A stretch of DNA of 34,383 nucleotides from an uncultured Bacteroidia bacterium (lineage in GTDB: Bacteria > Bacteroidota > Bacteroidia > Bacteroidales > F082): the NCBI GenBank assembly GCA_902774365.1, contig CACYHX010000022.1, positions 1 through 34,383 of the forward strand, in the 5' to 3' direction. A program made the position numbers and the translations under genes. The notes beneath the pieces were generated by a model. That model was given only the letters and a program-made list of their open reading frames with translations. It was not told the DNA's origin and made no database searches. This document shows positions 24,761 through 34,218 of this stretch, piece by piece; positions within the stretch are counted from its first letter, which is position 1; each line of letters opens with the position of its first letter.

Positions 24761-24803
24761 ATCATTAAATTTTGAATCTTTAAATCTTTAATACTATCAC
24801 TTT
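24761..24803 (+). repeat. Degenerate 7-8 nt tandem repeat before slyD
   Basis: The gap is built from variants of TTAAATC/TTTAAATC (ATTAAAT, TTGAATC, TTTAAATC, TTTAATAC) and leads straight to the ATG of slyD. One of four such linkers in the window. Confidence 0.5.
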
Positions 24804-25331
24804 ATGAAAATTCAAGATCAAGCTGTCGTCACCATGACCTACGTCCTGCGTGAGAACGACGAAAACGGTCCTATCCTTCAGGAGACCACGAAAGAGAACC
24901 CCTTTGTGTGCATTTTCGGTATGCACCAGTTGTTGCCCAAGTTCGAGGAGAACTTGATGGGCAAGGAGCCCGGCGACCATTATGCTTTCCACCTGACCCC
25001 AGAAGAGGGCTACGGTGAGCGTGACGAGAACTACATTATGGACCTCGACAAGAACATGTTCATGCAGAACGGCGTTTTGAGTGAAATCGTGAAAGTCGGT
25101 GCTCAGTTGATGATGCAGACCTCCGACGGTCGCCCGATTGCCGGCATCGTCCGTGAGATTGGCGACAAACATGTGAAGATGGACTTCAACCACGACATGG
25201 CGGGCAAGCACCTCCATTTTTCGGGTGAGATCCTCGACGTGCGCGAGTCGACCGATGAAGACTTCGGCGCAGGTGGTTGTGCCGGTTGCGGCGGCGACTG
25301 CGGTGAAGGCGGTTGCGAAGGCTGCAACTAA
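24804..25331 (+). CDS. slyD: SlyD-like FKBP peptidyl-prolyl isomerase with metal-binding tail
   Basis: A 175-residue cytoplasmic protein. It catalyses cis-trans isomerisation of prolyl bonds and acts as a chaperone. The FKBP domain is split by an insert-in-flap domain as in SlyD: VVTMTYVLRENDENGPILQE and FGMHQLLPKFEENLMGKEPG belong to the FKBP part. GYGERDENYIMDLDKNMF leads into the flap insert (about 70-130), and FNHDMAGKHLHFSGEILDV returns to the FKBP fold. The C-terminus is Gly-rich with five Cys (CAGC, CGGDC, CEGC), a tail that can bind nickel or zinc. It is the last gene of the transcript from 22660 and is followed by a strong terminator. Confidence 0.92.
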   Translation: MKIQDQAVVTMTYVLRENDENGPILQETTKENPFVCIFGMHQLLPKFEENLMGKEPGDHYAFHLTPEEGYGERDENYIMDLDKNMFMQNGVLSEIVKVGAQLMMQTSDGRPIAGIVREIGDKHVKMDFNHDMAGKHLHFSGEILDVRESTDEDFGAGGCAGCGGDCGEGGCEGCN

Positions 25332-25333
25332 AC

Positions 25334-25366
25334 AAAAAATGCCGCGCATTTGCGCGGCATTTTTTT
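25334..25366 (+). terminator. Bidirectional intrinsic terminator
   Basis: ATGCCGCGC (25339-25347), a four-base loop and GCGCGGCAT (25352-25360) form the stem, with six A before and six T after. It separates slyD (stop 25331) from the converging valS (stop 25368). Confidence 0.92.
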
Positions 25367-25367
25367 A

Positions 25368-28046
<2,679 letters not shown>

Positions 28047-28064
28047 AGTCGTAAAAATGAAGCG

Positions 28065-28072
28065 CAAAAGTA
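28065..28072 (-). promoter_or_regulatory. -7 promoter box (TACTTTTG) for valS
   Basis: The minus strand reads TACTTTTG 18 bases before the chosen start. Any T-box-like leader is excluded, since only a dozen bases would remain between transcription start and ATG. Confidence 0.7.
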
Positions 28073-28109
28073 GGAAAAAATCGGCAATGCACGGACTTTT
28101 TTCACCATT

Positions 28110-28142
28110 TTTGCAATGGCATTGATTATTTTCATATTTTTG
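28110..28142 (+). promoter_or_regulatory. -33/-7 promoter for the first POT transporter
   Basis: TTTG (28110-28113) and TATTTTTG (28135-28142) are separated by 21 bases, the classic Bacteroidota spacing. The leader to ATG 28208 is about 60 bases. Confidence 0.65.
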
Positions 28143-28207
28143 TCCGTTAATTGGAAAACGAGAAATTTGAAAAACAACAAATCAATAATCATTAAAAACA
28201 AATCATT

Positions 28208-29887
28208 ATGGAATTTTTGAAAGAAAATTTGACAATCGTACTGTTGTGCGTGATTCTTGCCATCGTGATTCCCTTCCTGATCTTCTACTTGAGGACCGCG
28301 AAGCGTGATCACCCGAAAGGCTTGATTGCTGCTGCCTTGAGTAACATGGGCGAGCGTTTTGGCTACTACATCATGAATGCCATCCTGCTGCTGTTCCTCG
28401 TTTCGAAGTTCGGTCTGCCCGATGCTACTGCCGGCCTCATCTATTCTGTGTTCTACTTCGGCATCTATGTCCTTGCCTTGGTGGGCGGTATCATTGCCGA
28501 CCGTACCCAAAACTATCATGGCACCATCCAGTGGGGTCTGGTCATCATGGCCATCGGTTATGTGGCGCTTGCCATCCCGCTGTTCAGCCGTAACGCCGAT
28601 GGTATCATTGCTGACGGCAATGGCGCATGGTGGGGTATCTTGATCTTCACCTGCGTGGCTCTGCTTATGATCGCCTTCGGTAACGGTCTCTTCAAAGGCA
28701 ACCTGCAGGCTTTAGTGGGTCAGTTGTATGACAACTTTGAGGCCGAAGCTGCCAAGAAAGGCCCCGAGGCTTTGGCTGAAGCCAAGGATCGTCGCGACAG
28801 CGGTTTCCAGATTTTCTACGTGTTCATCAACATCGGTGGCGTGATCGCCCCCTTCGTGGCTCCTCTGCTGCGTACGTGGTGGCTTAAGGCTCACAACTTC
28901 ATTTACAATGCCGACATGCCTGCCCTCTGCCATCAGTTCCTGAAAGATGGCCAGGTGACTAGCAAGTTCACTGAGACCATGGGCAATTCCGTTATTGATG
29001 CCAGTGCTGCTACCGACCTGACTCAATTCTGCTCCGACTATATCGGTGTATATAACCAAGGTATCCACTTCGCTTTCATCGCTTCGATGATCGCCATGAT
29101 GATTTCCTTGGTTGTGTTCTTCACCCAAAAGAAGAAGTTCCCGCAACCCGCCAAGAAGCTGGCCGCTGAAGTTGCCGGTTACACTCCCGAGGAGAAAGCC
29201 GCTATGGCCAAGGAAATCAAGCAGCGTATCGCAGCTTTGTTCGCCGTGTTGGGTATCGCCGTGTTCTTCTGGCTCTCGTTCCACCAGAACGGCCAGTCGC
29301 TGATGGTGTTCGCCCGCGACTTCGTCAACTCCGAGTGGCTCGCTCCTGAGATCACCCAGGCCTTGAACCCGCTGTTCGTGATCATCCTGACGCCTATCGT
29401 CATGGGTATCTTCGCCTCGTTGGTCAGAAAGGGCAAGGGCGTGTCTACACCGCGTAAGATTGCTTTGGGTATGTTCATCGCAGGTATCGCTTACCTCTTC
29501 CTGATGGTCCTCTCGCTGGCTAACGGTTATCCGTCGGGCGATGAGTTCCGTGCCATGGATAGCAATGCTATGGCTGCCGCAGGTTTGCATAAGCAAGGAT
29601 ACTGGGTGATGTTTGTCGTTTACTTCTTCCTGACTGTGGCCGAGTTGTTCATCTCCCCGTTGGGTCTGTCGTTTGTGTCGAAAGTGGCACCTCGTCATAT
29701 GCTGGGTCTCTGCCAAGGTCTGTGGCTCGCTGCCACCGCCATCGGCAACCTGATGATCTGGATTGGCCCTGTCATGTACAATGCTTGGCCGATCTGGATT
29801 TGCTGGGCTGTGTTCTTGGCTATCTGCCTCATCTCCATGTCAGTTATGTTGGGTATGGTGAAGTGGCTTGAAAGAGTGACTGCTTAA
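28208..29887 (+). CDS. POT (PTR2) family peptide/proton symporter, first copy
   Basis: A 559-residue inner-membrane transporter of the major facilitator superfamily, predicted to import di- or tripeptides with protons. The family signature appears as NMGERFGYY at 46-54, so the first Glu of the usual ExxERFxYY is Asn. An additional N-terminal helix (TIVLLCVILAIVIPFLIFYL, about 9-28) precedes HPKGL, where the second copy begins. Conserved later blocks include GNGLFKGNLQALVGQLYD, FQIFYVFINIGGVIAPFVAP and AELFISPLGLSFVSKVAPRH. A Gly/Asn-containing insert after about 170 holds the cytoplasmic or periplasmic loop. It is followed by a UUCG-capped hairpin and then a paralogue in the same direction. 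Confidence 0.9.
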   Translation: MEFLKENLTIVLLCVILAIVIPFLIFYLRTAKRDHPKGLIAAALSNMGERFGYYIMNAILLLFLVSKFGLPDATAGLIYSVFYFGIYVLALVGGIIADRTQNYHGTIQWGLVIMAIGYVALAIPLFSRNADGIIADGNGAWWGILIFTCVALLMIAFGNGLFKGNLQALVGQLYDNFEAEAAKKGPEALAEAKDRRDSGFQIFYVFINIGGVIAPFVAPLLRTWWLKAHNFIYNADMPALCHQFLKDGQVTSKFTETMGNSVIDASAATDLTQFCSDYIGVYNQGIHFAFIASMIAMMISLVVFFTQKKKFPQPAKKLAAEVAGYTPEEKAAMAKEIKQRIAALFAVLGIAVFFWLSFHQNGQSLMVFARDFVNSEWLAPEITQALNPLFVIILTPIVMGIFASLVRKGKGVSTPRKIALGMFIAGIAYLFLMVLSLANGYPSGDEFRAMDSNAMAAAGLHKQGYWVMFVVYFFLTVAELFISPLGLSFVSKVAPRHMLGLCQGLWLAATAIGNLMIWIGPVMYNAWPIWICWAVFLAICLISMSVMLGMVKWLERVTA

Positions 29888-29906
29888 TCACTTTGCTATA
29901 AGGAAA

Positions 29907-29936
29907 GACAAAGGCTTGCTTCGGCAAGCCTTTGTC
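29907..29936 (+). terminator. Intercistronic hairpin with TTCG loop
   Basis: GACAAAGGCTTGC (29907-29919), TTCG, GCAAGCCTTTGTC (29924-29936): a perfect 13-bp stem capped by a stable tetraloop. No T run follows, so it may be a partial terminator or an mRNA stabiliser between the two transporter genes. Confidence 0.6.
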
Positions 29937-29947
29937 ATATAAGAGTA

Positions 29948-29971
29948 ATTATCAATTATCAATTCTCAATT
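29948..29971 (+). repeat. 7-nt tandem repeat directly before the second POT gene
   Basis: ATTATCA ATTATCA ATTCTCA ATT abuts the ATG at 29972. Related units precede queD. Confidence 0.6.
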
Positions 29972-31654
29972 ATGTTCAAGGGTCATCCTAAAGGGCTTTA
30001 CGCTCTCGCGTTAGCCAACACTGGCGAACGCTTTGGCTACTACACCATGTTGGCCATCTTTGTGCTTTTCTTGCAGGCTAAGTTCGGCTACAACGAGGCA
30101 CAGGCAGGCCACATCTATGGCCTCTTCCTCGGCTGCGTCTATTTCATGCCTCTCATCGGCGGTATGCTCGCCGACCGTTTCGGCTATGGCAAGATGGTGA
30201 AGTCGGGCATCGTGGTGATGTTCTTGGGTTACTTGCTGCTGGCGGTGCCTATGGCAACGACTACGGCAAAAGTCACCATGTTTTCCGCCTTGGCGCTCAT
30301 CGCCATCGGCACGGGACTGTTTAAGGGCAACCTACAGGTGATGGTGGGCAACTTATACGATGAGGCCAAATACAGTGCCTTCCGTGACAATGGCTTCAGC
30401 CTGTTCTATATGGCCATCAATATTGGCTCTATGTTCGCACCCATGGCCGCTACTAAGGTCACTGACTTGTTCCTCGGCAAGGCAGGCTTCAGCTATGTGC
30501 CGCAGATTCCTTCGCTGGCTCATCAGTATTTGGATGGAACGATTTCTGCCGATGCCTTGTCAACCTTTGAAGCCTTAGCAGTACAACAGGGCGGCAATGT
30601 CAACGACTTGGCGGGTTTCGCCAACAACTATATCGATGCGTTGTCAGGCGCCTACAACTACGGTTTCGGAGTGGCTTGCATTTCATTGATTCTCTCCATG
30701 GCTATCTATTTAAGCTGCCGTAACTGGTTCAAGCATGCCGATGTCAACACCAAGCAGGCCAAGGCGATGGAAAGCACCACCGTGAATGTGGCGGAACTCT
30801 CGAAGGAGCAGACCCGCGAACGCATCACCGCTTTGGTGATGGTCTTCGCCGTGGTCATCTTCTTCTGGATGTCGTTCCAACAAGCCGGTCTCTGCCTGAC
30901 CTACTTCGCCCGCGACTACACGCAAAGCACGGCAAGTGGTTTCACTCGTTTCGGCTTCAATATCTGGTCGCTGACTTTGATTGCCATCTCGATCTATACG
31001 ATGTTTGGGGCCGCTCAGGCCACCAAGCCCATGAACCGTGGCATCCTGTGTGGCGTTACGACATTCCTGTGGGTCATGGCAGTGATGCTGTATAAGACCA
31101 TGCCTGACACCATTAACATCCTGCCGCAGCAGTTCCAACAATTCAACCCGTTCTTCGTGGTCGCCCTGACGCCTGTATCGATGGCGGTCTTTGGCGCTTT
31201 GGCGAAGAAAGGCAAAGAGCCTTCCTCGCCTCGTAAGATCGGCATGGGTATGATTGTCGCTGCGTTGGGCTTCCTTATCTTGGTCGTATGTTCCTTCCCC
31301 TTGGCCAGTCCGGCCGAGCTGAAGGCTCAAGGTGGTGTGAGTAGTACCTTGGTCTCACCCAATTGGCTTATCAGCACCTATTTTGTGCTGACTTTCGCCG
31401 AGTTGCTGCTGAGCCCCATCGGCATCTCCTTCGTCACCAAGGTGGCGCCGCCCAAGTACAAGGGCATGATGATGGGTCTGTGGTTCTGCGTGACCGCCAT
31501 CGGCAACTACCTCACCAGCGTCATCGCCCGCATCTGGGGTACCGGTATGCCGCTTTGGATGGTCTGGGGCGTGCTTGTCGTGCTCTGCCTGCTCTCCGCC
31601 GTGTTCATCTTCTCGATTATGAAGCGACTGGAACGAGCCACGTCGGGGTGTTAA
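29972..31654 (+). CDS. POT (PTR2) family peptide/proton symporter, second copy
   Basis: A 560-residue paralogue of the preceding transporter. It starts directly at MFKGHPKGLYALAL without the extra helix of the first copy and carries ANTGERFGYY at 15-24, again Asn for the first Glu of ExxERFxYY. Further shared blocks are GTGLFKGNLQVMVGNLYD, FSLFYMAINIGSMFAPMAA, and, near the end, AELLLSPIGISFVTKVAPPKYKG. Divergence between the two is large, so they may differ in substrate. It probably shares the promoter at 28110 or has an undetected one, since no TAnnTTTG box is seen in the 84-base gap. Confidence 0.9.
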   Translation: MFKGHPKGLYALALANTGERFGYYTMLAIFVLFLQAKFGYNEAQAGHIYGLFLGCVYFMPLIGGMLADRFGYGKMVKSGIVVMFLGYLLLAVPMATTTAKVTMFSALALIAIGTGLFKGNLQVMVGNLYDEAKYSAFRDNGFSLFYMAINIGSMFAPMAATKVTDLFLGKAGFSYVPQIPSLAHQYLDGTISADALSTFEALAVQQGGNVNDLAGFANNYIDALSGAYNYGFGVACISLILSMAIYLSCRNWFKHADVNTKQAKAMESTTVNVAELSKEQTRERITALVMVFAVVIFFWMSFQQAGLCLTYFARDYTQSTASGFTRFGFNIWSLTLIAISIYTMFGAAQATKPMNRGILCGVTTFLWVMAVMLYKTMPDTINILPQQFQQFNPFFVVALTPVSMAVFGALAKKGKEPSSPRKIGMGMIVAALGFLILVVCSFPLASPAELKAQGGVSSTLVSPNWLISTYFVLTFAELLLSPIGISFVTKVAPPKYKGMMMGLWFCVTAIGNYLTSVIARIWGTGMPLWMVWGVLVVLCLLSAVFIFSIMKRLERATSGC

Positions 31655-31658
31655 TATA

Positions 31659-31680
31659 GGTATATCCTTCGGATAGAAAT
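31659..31680 (+). repeat. Stem-loop repeat copy E
   Basis: GGTA, stem TATCC-TTC-GGATA (31663-31675), GAAAT. It begins five bases after the transporter stop and faces copy D 122 bases away. Confidence 0.6.
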
Positions 31681-31733
31681 GCCCTGCATTCAACGCAGTT
31701 AAATCTGTCAAAAATCTAAAATAAAATCTTCTA

Positions 31734-31777
31734 AAATCCGTGTCTATACAGCAAATGATTGTCAGACACGGATTTTT
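31734..31777 (+). terminator. Terminator-like hairpin in the middle of repeat pair E/D
   Basis: AAATCCGTGTCT (31734-31745) pairs perfectly with AGACACGGATTT (31764-31775) around an 18-base loop, with TTTTTC following. It can end the transporter transcript and is also the centre of a larger imperfect inverted repeat. Confidence 0.65.
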
Positions 31778-31802
31778 CTTTTGATTTTTGAACGATTTTG
31801 AT

Positions 31803-31827
31803 GGATTTCTGCCCTTTAGGGCATTCC
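31803..31827 (-). repeat. Stem-loop repeat copy D
   Basis: On the minus strand: GGAAT, stem TGCCC-TAAA-GGGCA, GAAATCC. Its flank TTTTTGAACGATTTTGATGG matches the flank of copy B, which ties the two pairs to one family. Confidence 0.7.
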
Positions 31828-31843
31828 ATAAATCACAATTTGC

Positions 31844-31851
31844 TAATTTTG
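31844..31851 (+). promoter_or_regulatory. -7 promoter box (TAATTTTG) for the que operon
   Basis: TAATTTTG lies 16 bases before ATG 31868. The leader is too short for a preQ1 riboswitch, so control by that route is not supported. Confidence 0.6.
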
Positions 31852-31867
31852 CTGCAAATTTTGAATC

Positions 31868-32347
31868 ATGTCAAGAAACGAACAAGAGCTGAAAGGTGTC
31901 ACGCTGCTGGGCAACCAAAACACGCAGTACAACTATGACTATACCCCCGAGGTGTTGGAGACGTTTGAGAATAAACATCCTGAGAACGAATACCTTGTGA
32001 CCTTGGATTGTCCTGAGTTTACCTCGCTGTGCCCTAAGACAGGCCAGCCTGATTTTGGACACGTCATCATCAACTACATCCCGCGCACGCTGATGGTGGA
32101 GAGCAAGAGCCTGAAACTCTATCTCTTCAGCTTCCGCAACCACGGCGACTTCCACGAGGACTGCGTGAACATCATCATGAAGGACTTGGTCAAGCTGATG
32201 GATCCCAAGTATCTGGAGGTCATAGGCCTGTTCAATCCCCGTGGCGGCATCTCCATCAAGCCTTTCGCCAACTATGGCGACGCCGAACATCAGGATATGG
32301 TCAAGCAACGGCTTCTTGGTCATTGCGAGCGGAGCGTGGCAATCTAA
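31868..32347 (+). CDS. queF: NADPH-dependent 7-cyano-7-deazaguanine reductase
   Basis: A 159-residue cytoplasmic enzyme of the short, type I QueF class. It reduces preQ0 to preQ1 with NADPH, the last free-base step before insertion into tRNA. Catalytic Cys55 ([13 protein letters not shown]) and Asp62 fall at the same numbers as in Bacillus subtilis QueF. The family motif [21 protein letters not shown] starts at Glu78. The end [16 protein letters not shown] is normal, but the final residues [10 protein letters not shown] and the stop come from a GTCATTGCGAG-type repeat rather than the usual QueF C-terminus. First gene of queF-queC-queD-queE. Confidence 0.95.
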   Translation: MSRNEQELKGVTLLGNQNTQYNYDYTPEVLETFENKHPENEYLVTLDCPEFTSLCPKTGQPDFGHVIINYIPRTLMVESKSLKLYLFSFRNHGDFHEDCVNIIMKDLVKLMDPKYLEVIGLFNPRGGISIKPFANYGDAEHQDMVKQRLLGHCERSVAI

Positions 32348-32400
32348 CAAAAAGCTTTTACTCTGGATCGCTTCGTTCCTCGCGATGACGCGAAGCGACC
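32318..32400. repeat. GTCATTGCGAG-type inverted repeat overlapping the end of queF
   Basis: The left arm (32318-32345) reads GTCATTGCGAGCGGAGCG and then GGCAATC. The right arm (32365-32389) is its approximate reverse complement, GGATCGCTTCG and then CGCGATGAC. This is the widespread dispersed element whose translations give HCERSEAI- and RNEAIQ-like peptides in many genomes. Confidence 0.85.
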
Positions 32401-32437
32401 ACTGAACAACTGAATAACTGAACAACTGACAACTGAA
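32401..32437 (+). repeat. 8-nt tandem repeat directly before queC
   Basis: About four and a half units of AACTGAAC (AACTGAAC, AACTGAAT, AACTGAAC, AACTGAC, AACTGAA) fill the space between the repeat element and the queC ATG. Confidence 0.7.
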
Positions 32438-33091
32438 ATGAAGGACGCAGTAATCATCATCTCCGGAGGCATGGACTCCACCACGATGTTGTATGAATAC
32501 AAGGACGAGATCGCCTTGGCCATCACCTTCGACTATGGCTCCACCCAAAATGGCCGCGAGCGCATTTGCGCCGTCACGCATTGTCAACGTCTGGGCATCA
32601 AACATATCATTGTCCCTCTTGAATTCATGCATCGCTATTTCAAGAGTGCCCTGCTGATGACCGCCGACGACATTCCCGAAGGCAACTACGATGACGAGAA
32701 CATGAAGTCGACGGTGGTGCCTTTCCGTAATGGCATCATGCTGGCCATCGCTGCGGGTATTGCTGAGAGCAATGGCCTGAAACGTGTGATGATTGCCAAC
32801 CATGCCGGCGACCACTCCATCTATCCCGACTGTCGCCCAGGTTTCGTCAACGCCATGTCGGAAGCCATGTCGGCGGGAACCTACGAGAATATTAAGGTCT
32901 TTGCTCCTTATACTTACCTTAGCAAAAAGGAAATCGCTGAGCACGGCAAGGCTTTAGGCTTGGATTACACTGAGACCTATTCCTGCTACAAAGGTGGCGA
33001 GAAACACTGCGGCAAATGCGGCACCTGCCGCGAACGCCGCCAGGCCCTGCTCGACGCCGGCATCGAAGACCACACCGAATACGAATCGTAA
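32438..33091 (+). CDS. queC: 7-cyano-7-deazaguanine synthase
   Basis: A 217-residue ATP-dependent enzyme of the PP-loop family. It converts 7-carboxy-7-deazaguanine and ammonia into preQ0, the substrate of QueF. The nucleotide-binding SGGMDST is at 9-15 (family consensus SGGxDS). The zinc site is visible as Cys183, 191, 194 and 197 in CYKGGEKHCGKCGTC. PFRNGIMLAIAAGIAE and DHSIYPDCRPGFVNAM are family blocks. The start ATG follows a tandem-repeat linker with no purine-rich ribosome site, which is usual in this phylum. Confidence 0.96.
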   Translation: MKDAVIIISGGMDSTTMLYEYKDEIALAITFDYGSTQNGRERICAVTHCQRLGIKHIIVPLEFMHRYFKSALLMTADDIPEGNYDDENMKSTVVPFRNGIMLAIAAGIAESNGLKRVMIANHAGDHSIYPDCRPGFVNAMSEAMSAGTYENIKVFAPYTYLSKKEIAEHGKALGLDYTETYSCYKGGEKHCGKCGTCRERRQALLDAGIEDHTEYES

Positions 33092-33093
33092 TT

Positions 33094-33121
33094 GTCAATT
33101 ATAAATTATCAATTATCAATT
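33094..33121 (+). repeat. 7-nt tandem repeat directly before queD
   Basis: TCAATTA TAAATTA TCAATTA TCAATT, a close relative of the linker before the second transporter gene, leads to the queD ATG at 33126. Confidence 0.6.
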
Positions 33122-33125
33122 GGAT

Positions 33126-33479
33126 ATGTATTACGTCAGAAAAACCTTAGAAATATCCGCCTGCCATCAGCTCTATCTCGACTACGAGAGCAAATGCGAG
33201 AACCTGCACGGCCACAACTGGAAGATCAACGTGTATTGCCGTTGCGAGAAGCTCGACAGCAACGGCATGGTGTGCGACTTCACCGAGATCAAGCGCTTGA
33301 TTCACGGCAAGATCGACCATACCAACATCAACGAGGTGCTGGACTTCAATCCAACAGCTGAGAACCTGGCCAAGTGGATTGTGGATACCGTCCCGAACTG
33401 CTACCGCGCCGATGTGTGGGAGTCGCGCGACAACAAGGCCTCATACATCAAGGACGACGCCCCACAGAATTTTGATTGA
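33126..33479 (+). CDS. queD: 6-carboxy-5,6,7,8-tetrahydropterin synthase
   Basis: A 117-residue enzyme of the PTPS/QueD family. It converts dihydroneopterin triphosphate into 6-carboxytetrahydropterin, the substrate of QueE. The zinc ligands His14, His28 and His30 and catalytic Cys24 are visible in ISACHQLY and CENLHGHNW. DFTEIK and PTAENLAKWIVD are conserved. ATG 33126 gives the standard length; the TTG at 33120 is a possible but less likely start. It is third in the que operon. Confidence 0.95.
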   Translation: MYYVRKTLEISACHQLYLDYESKCENLHGHNWKINVYCRCEKLDSNGMVCDFTEIKRLIHGKIDHTNINEVLDFNPTAENLAKWIVDTVPNCYRADVWESRDNKASYIKDDAPQNFD

Positions 33480-33529
33480 TTTTATGGTCACAAAACCAAC
33501 AAAACAGACAAAACCTTTTTTAGGTTGAG

Positions 33530-33580
33530 GGAAGCACGCCAACCGGCTGCTTCCTGGCGGCAAGCGGTTGCTAGCCGCCA
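33530..33580 (+). repeat. Two adjacent hairpins between queD and queE
   Basis: Hairpin 1: GGAAGCA (33530-33536) with TGCTTCC (33548-33554). Hairpin 2: TGGCGGC (33555-33561) with GCCGCCA (33574-33580) and an inner AGC/GCT pair. They touch with no gap. A preceding AAACC-TTTTTTA-GGTT motif lies at about 33512-33527. They look like another dispersed palindromic element or a control structure inside the operon. Confidence 0.6.
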
Positions 33581-33626
33581 CATATTTAATCATTGTTTTG
33601 TAAGTTTTGTGATAAAAAAGAAAGTG

Positions 33627-34217
33627 ATGTATCGGATAAATGAGATATTCTACTCTCTTCAAGGCGAGGGCTTCCACTCCGGAACGCCCGCCGTCTTCGT
33701 GCGCTTCAGTGGCTGCAACCTGCGTTGCGCTTTCTGTGATACGCAGCACCAAGCAGGGGAGATGCTGTCGTTGCAAGGGATTGTAGATGAAGTCAACAAG
33801 TACCTTGATGCGCCATTGCTTGTACTGACGGGCGGGGAACCTTCTTTGTTCATTGACGAGGCTTTTGTTGCGGAACTAAAACAAAAGACCCACAAGACCA
33901 TCGCCATCGAAACCAATGGCACCCAGCCTTTACCGAGCAATTTGGATTGGGTGACGTTTTCGCCAAAATCAGCCTATGAAGGTGGTGACTTAGAACCTTA
34001 TGTTTTAAAGACTTGCGATGAGTTGAAGGTGGTCTATCTTGGTCAGGATTTGGCGCAATATAAGGATATTGTGGCCAAACATCGTTTTTTGCAGCCGTGT
34101 TTTTGTGAAGACGAAACGGAACGCCTTGCCAACATGAAAGCCTGCGTCGAAGCCGTGATGCAGAACCCAGGCTGGCGGCTTTCGCTGCAGATCCATAGGG
34201 TACTGAATATTCAGTAG
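33627..34217 (+). CDS. queE: 7-carboxy-7-deazaguanine synthase (radical SAM)
   Basis: A 196-residue radical S-adenosylmethionine enzyme. It rearranges 6-carboxytetrahydropterin to 7-carboxy-7-deazaguanine, between QueD and QueC. The 4Fe-4S ligands are Cys30, 34 and 37 in GCNLRCAFCDT. The substrate/SAM blocks FYSLQGEGFHSGTPAVFVRF, LTGGEPSLF and IAIETNGTQP are clear. ATG 33627 is chosen; the open frame back to 33525 is translated hairpin sequence. Last gene of the queF-queC-queD-queE set. No folE (GTP cyclohydrolase) or tgt is within the window. Confidence 0.95.
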   Translation: MYRINEIFYSLQGEGFHSGTPAVFVRFSGCNLRCAFCDTQHQAGEMLSLQGIVDEVNKYLDAPLLVLTGGEPSLFIDEAFVAELKQKTHKTIAIETNGTQPLPSNLDWVTFSPKSAYEGGDLEPYVLKTCDELKVVYLGQDLAQYKDIVAKHRFLQPCFCEDETERLANMKACVEAVMQNPGWRLSLQIHRVLNIQ

Positions 34218-34218
34218 T

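Noticed and set aside
31655-31867. preQ1 riboswitch upstream of queF
   Set aside because: The hairpins there belong to the repeat pair and a terminator; no preQ1 aptamer pattern was seen, and the promoter box sits 16 bases from the start codon.
31871-32944. Minus-strand open frame of 357 codons across queF and queC
   Set aside because: It is antisense to two certain enzymes and contains translated repeat sequence (ARNEAIQSK type), not a protein family.
32401-33121. Possible CRISPR array from the short tandem units
   Set aside because: The units are 7-8 bases with no spacers and no cas genes nearby.
33530-33580. Possible tRNA in the queD-queE gap
   Set aside because: The two stems do not form a cloverleaf; no T-loop GTTCRA sequence or acceptor pairing is present.
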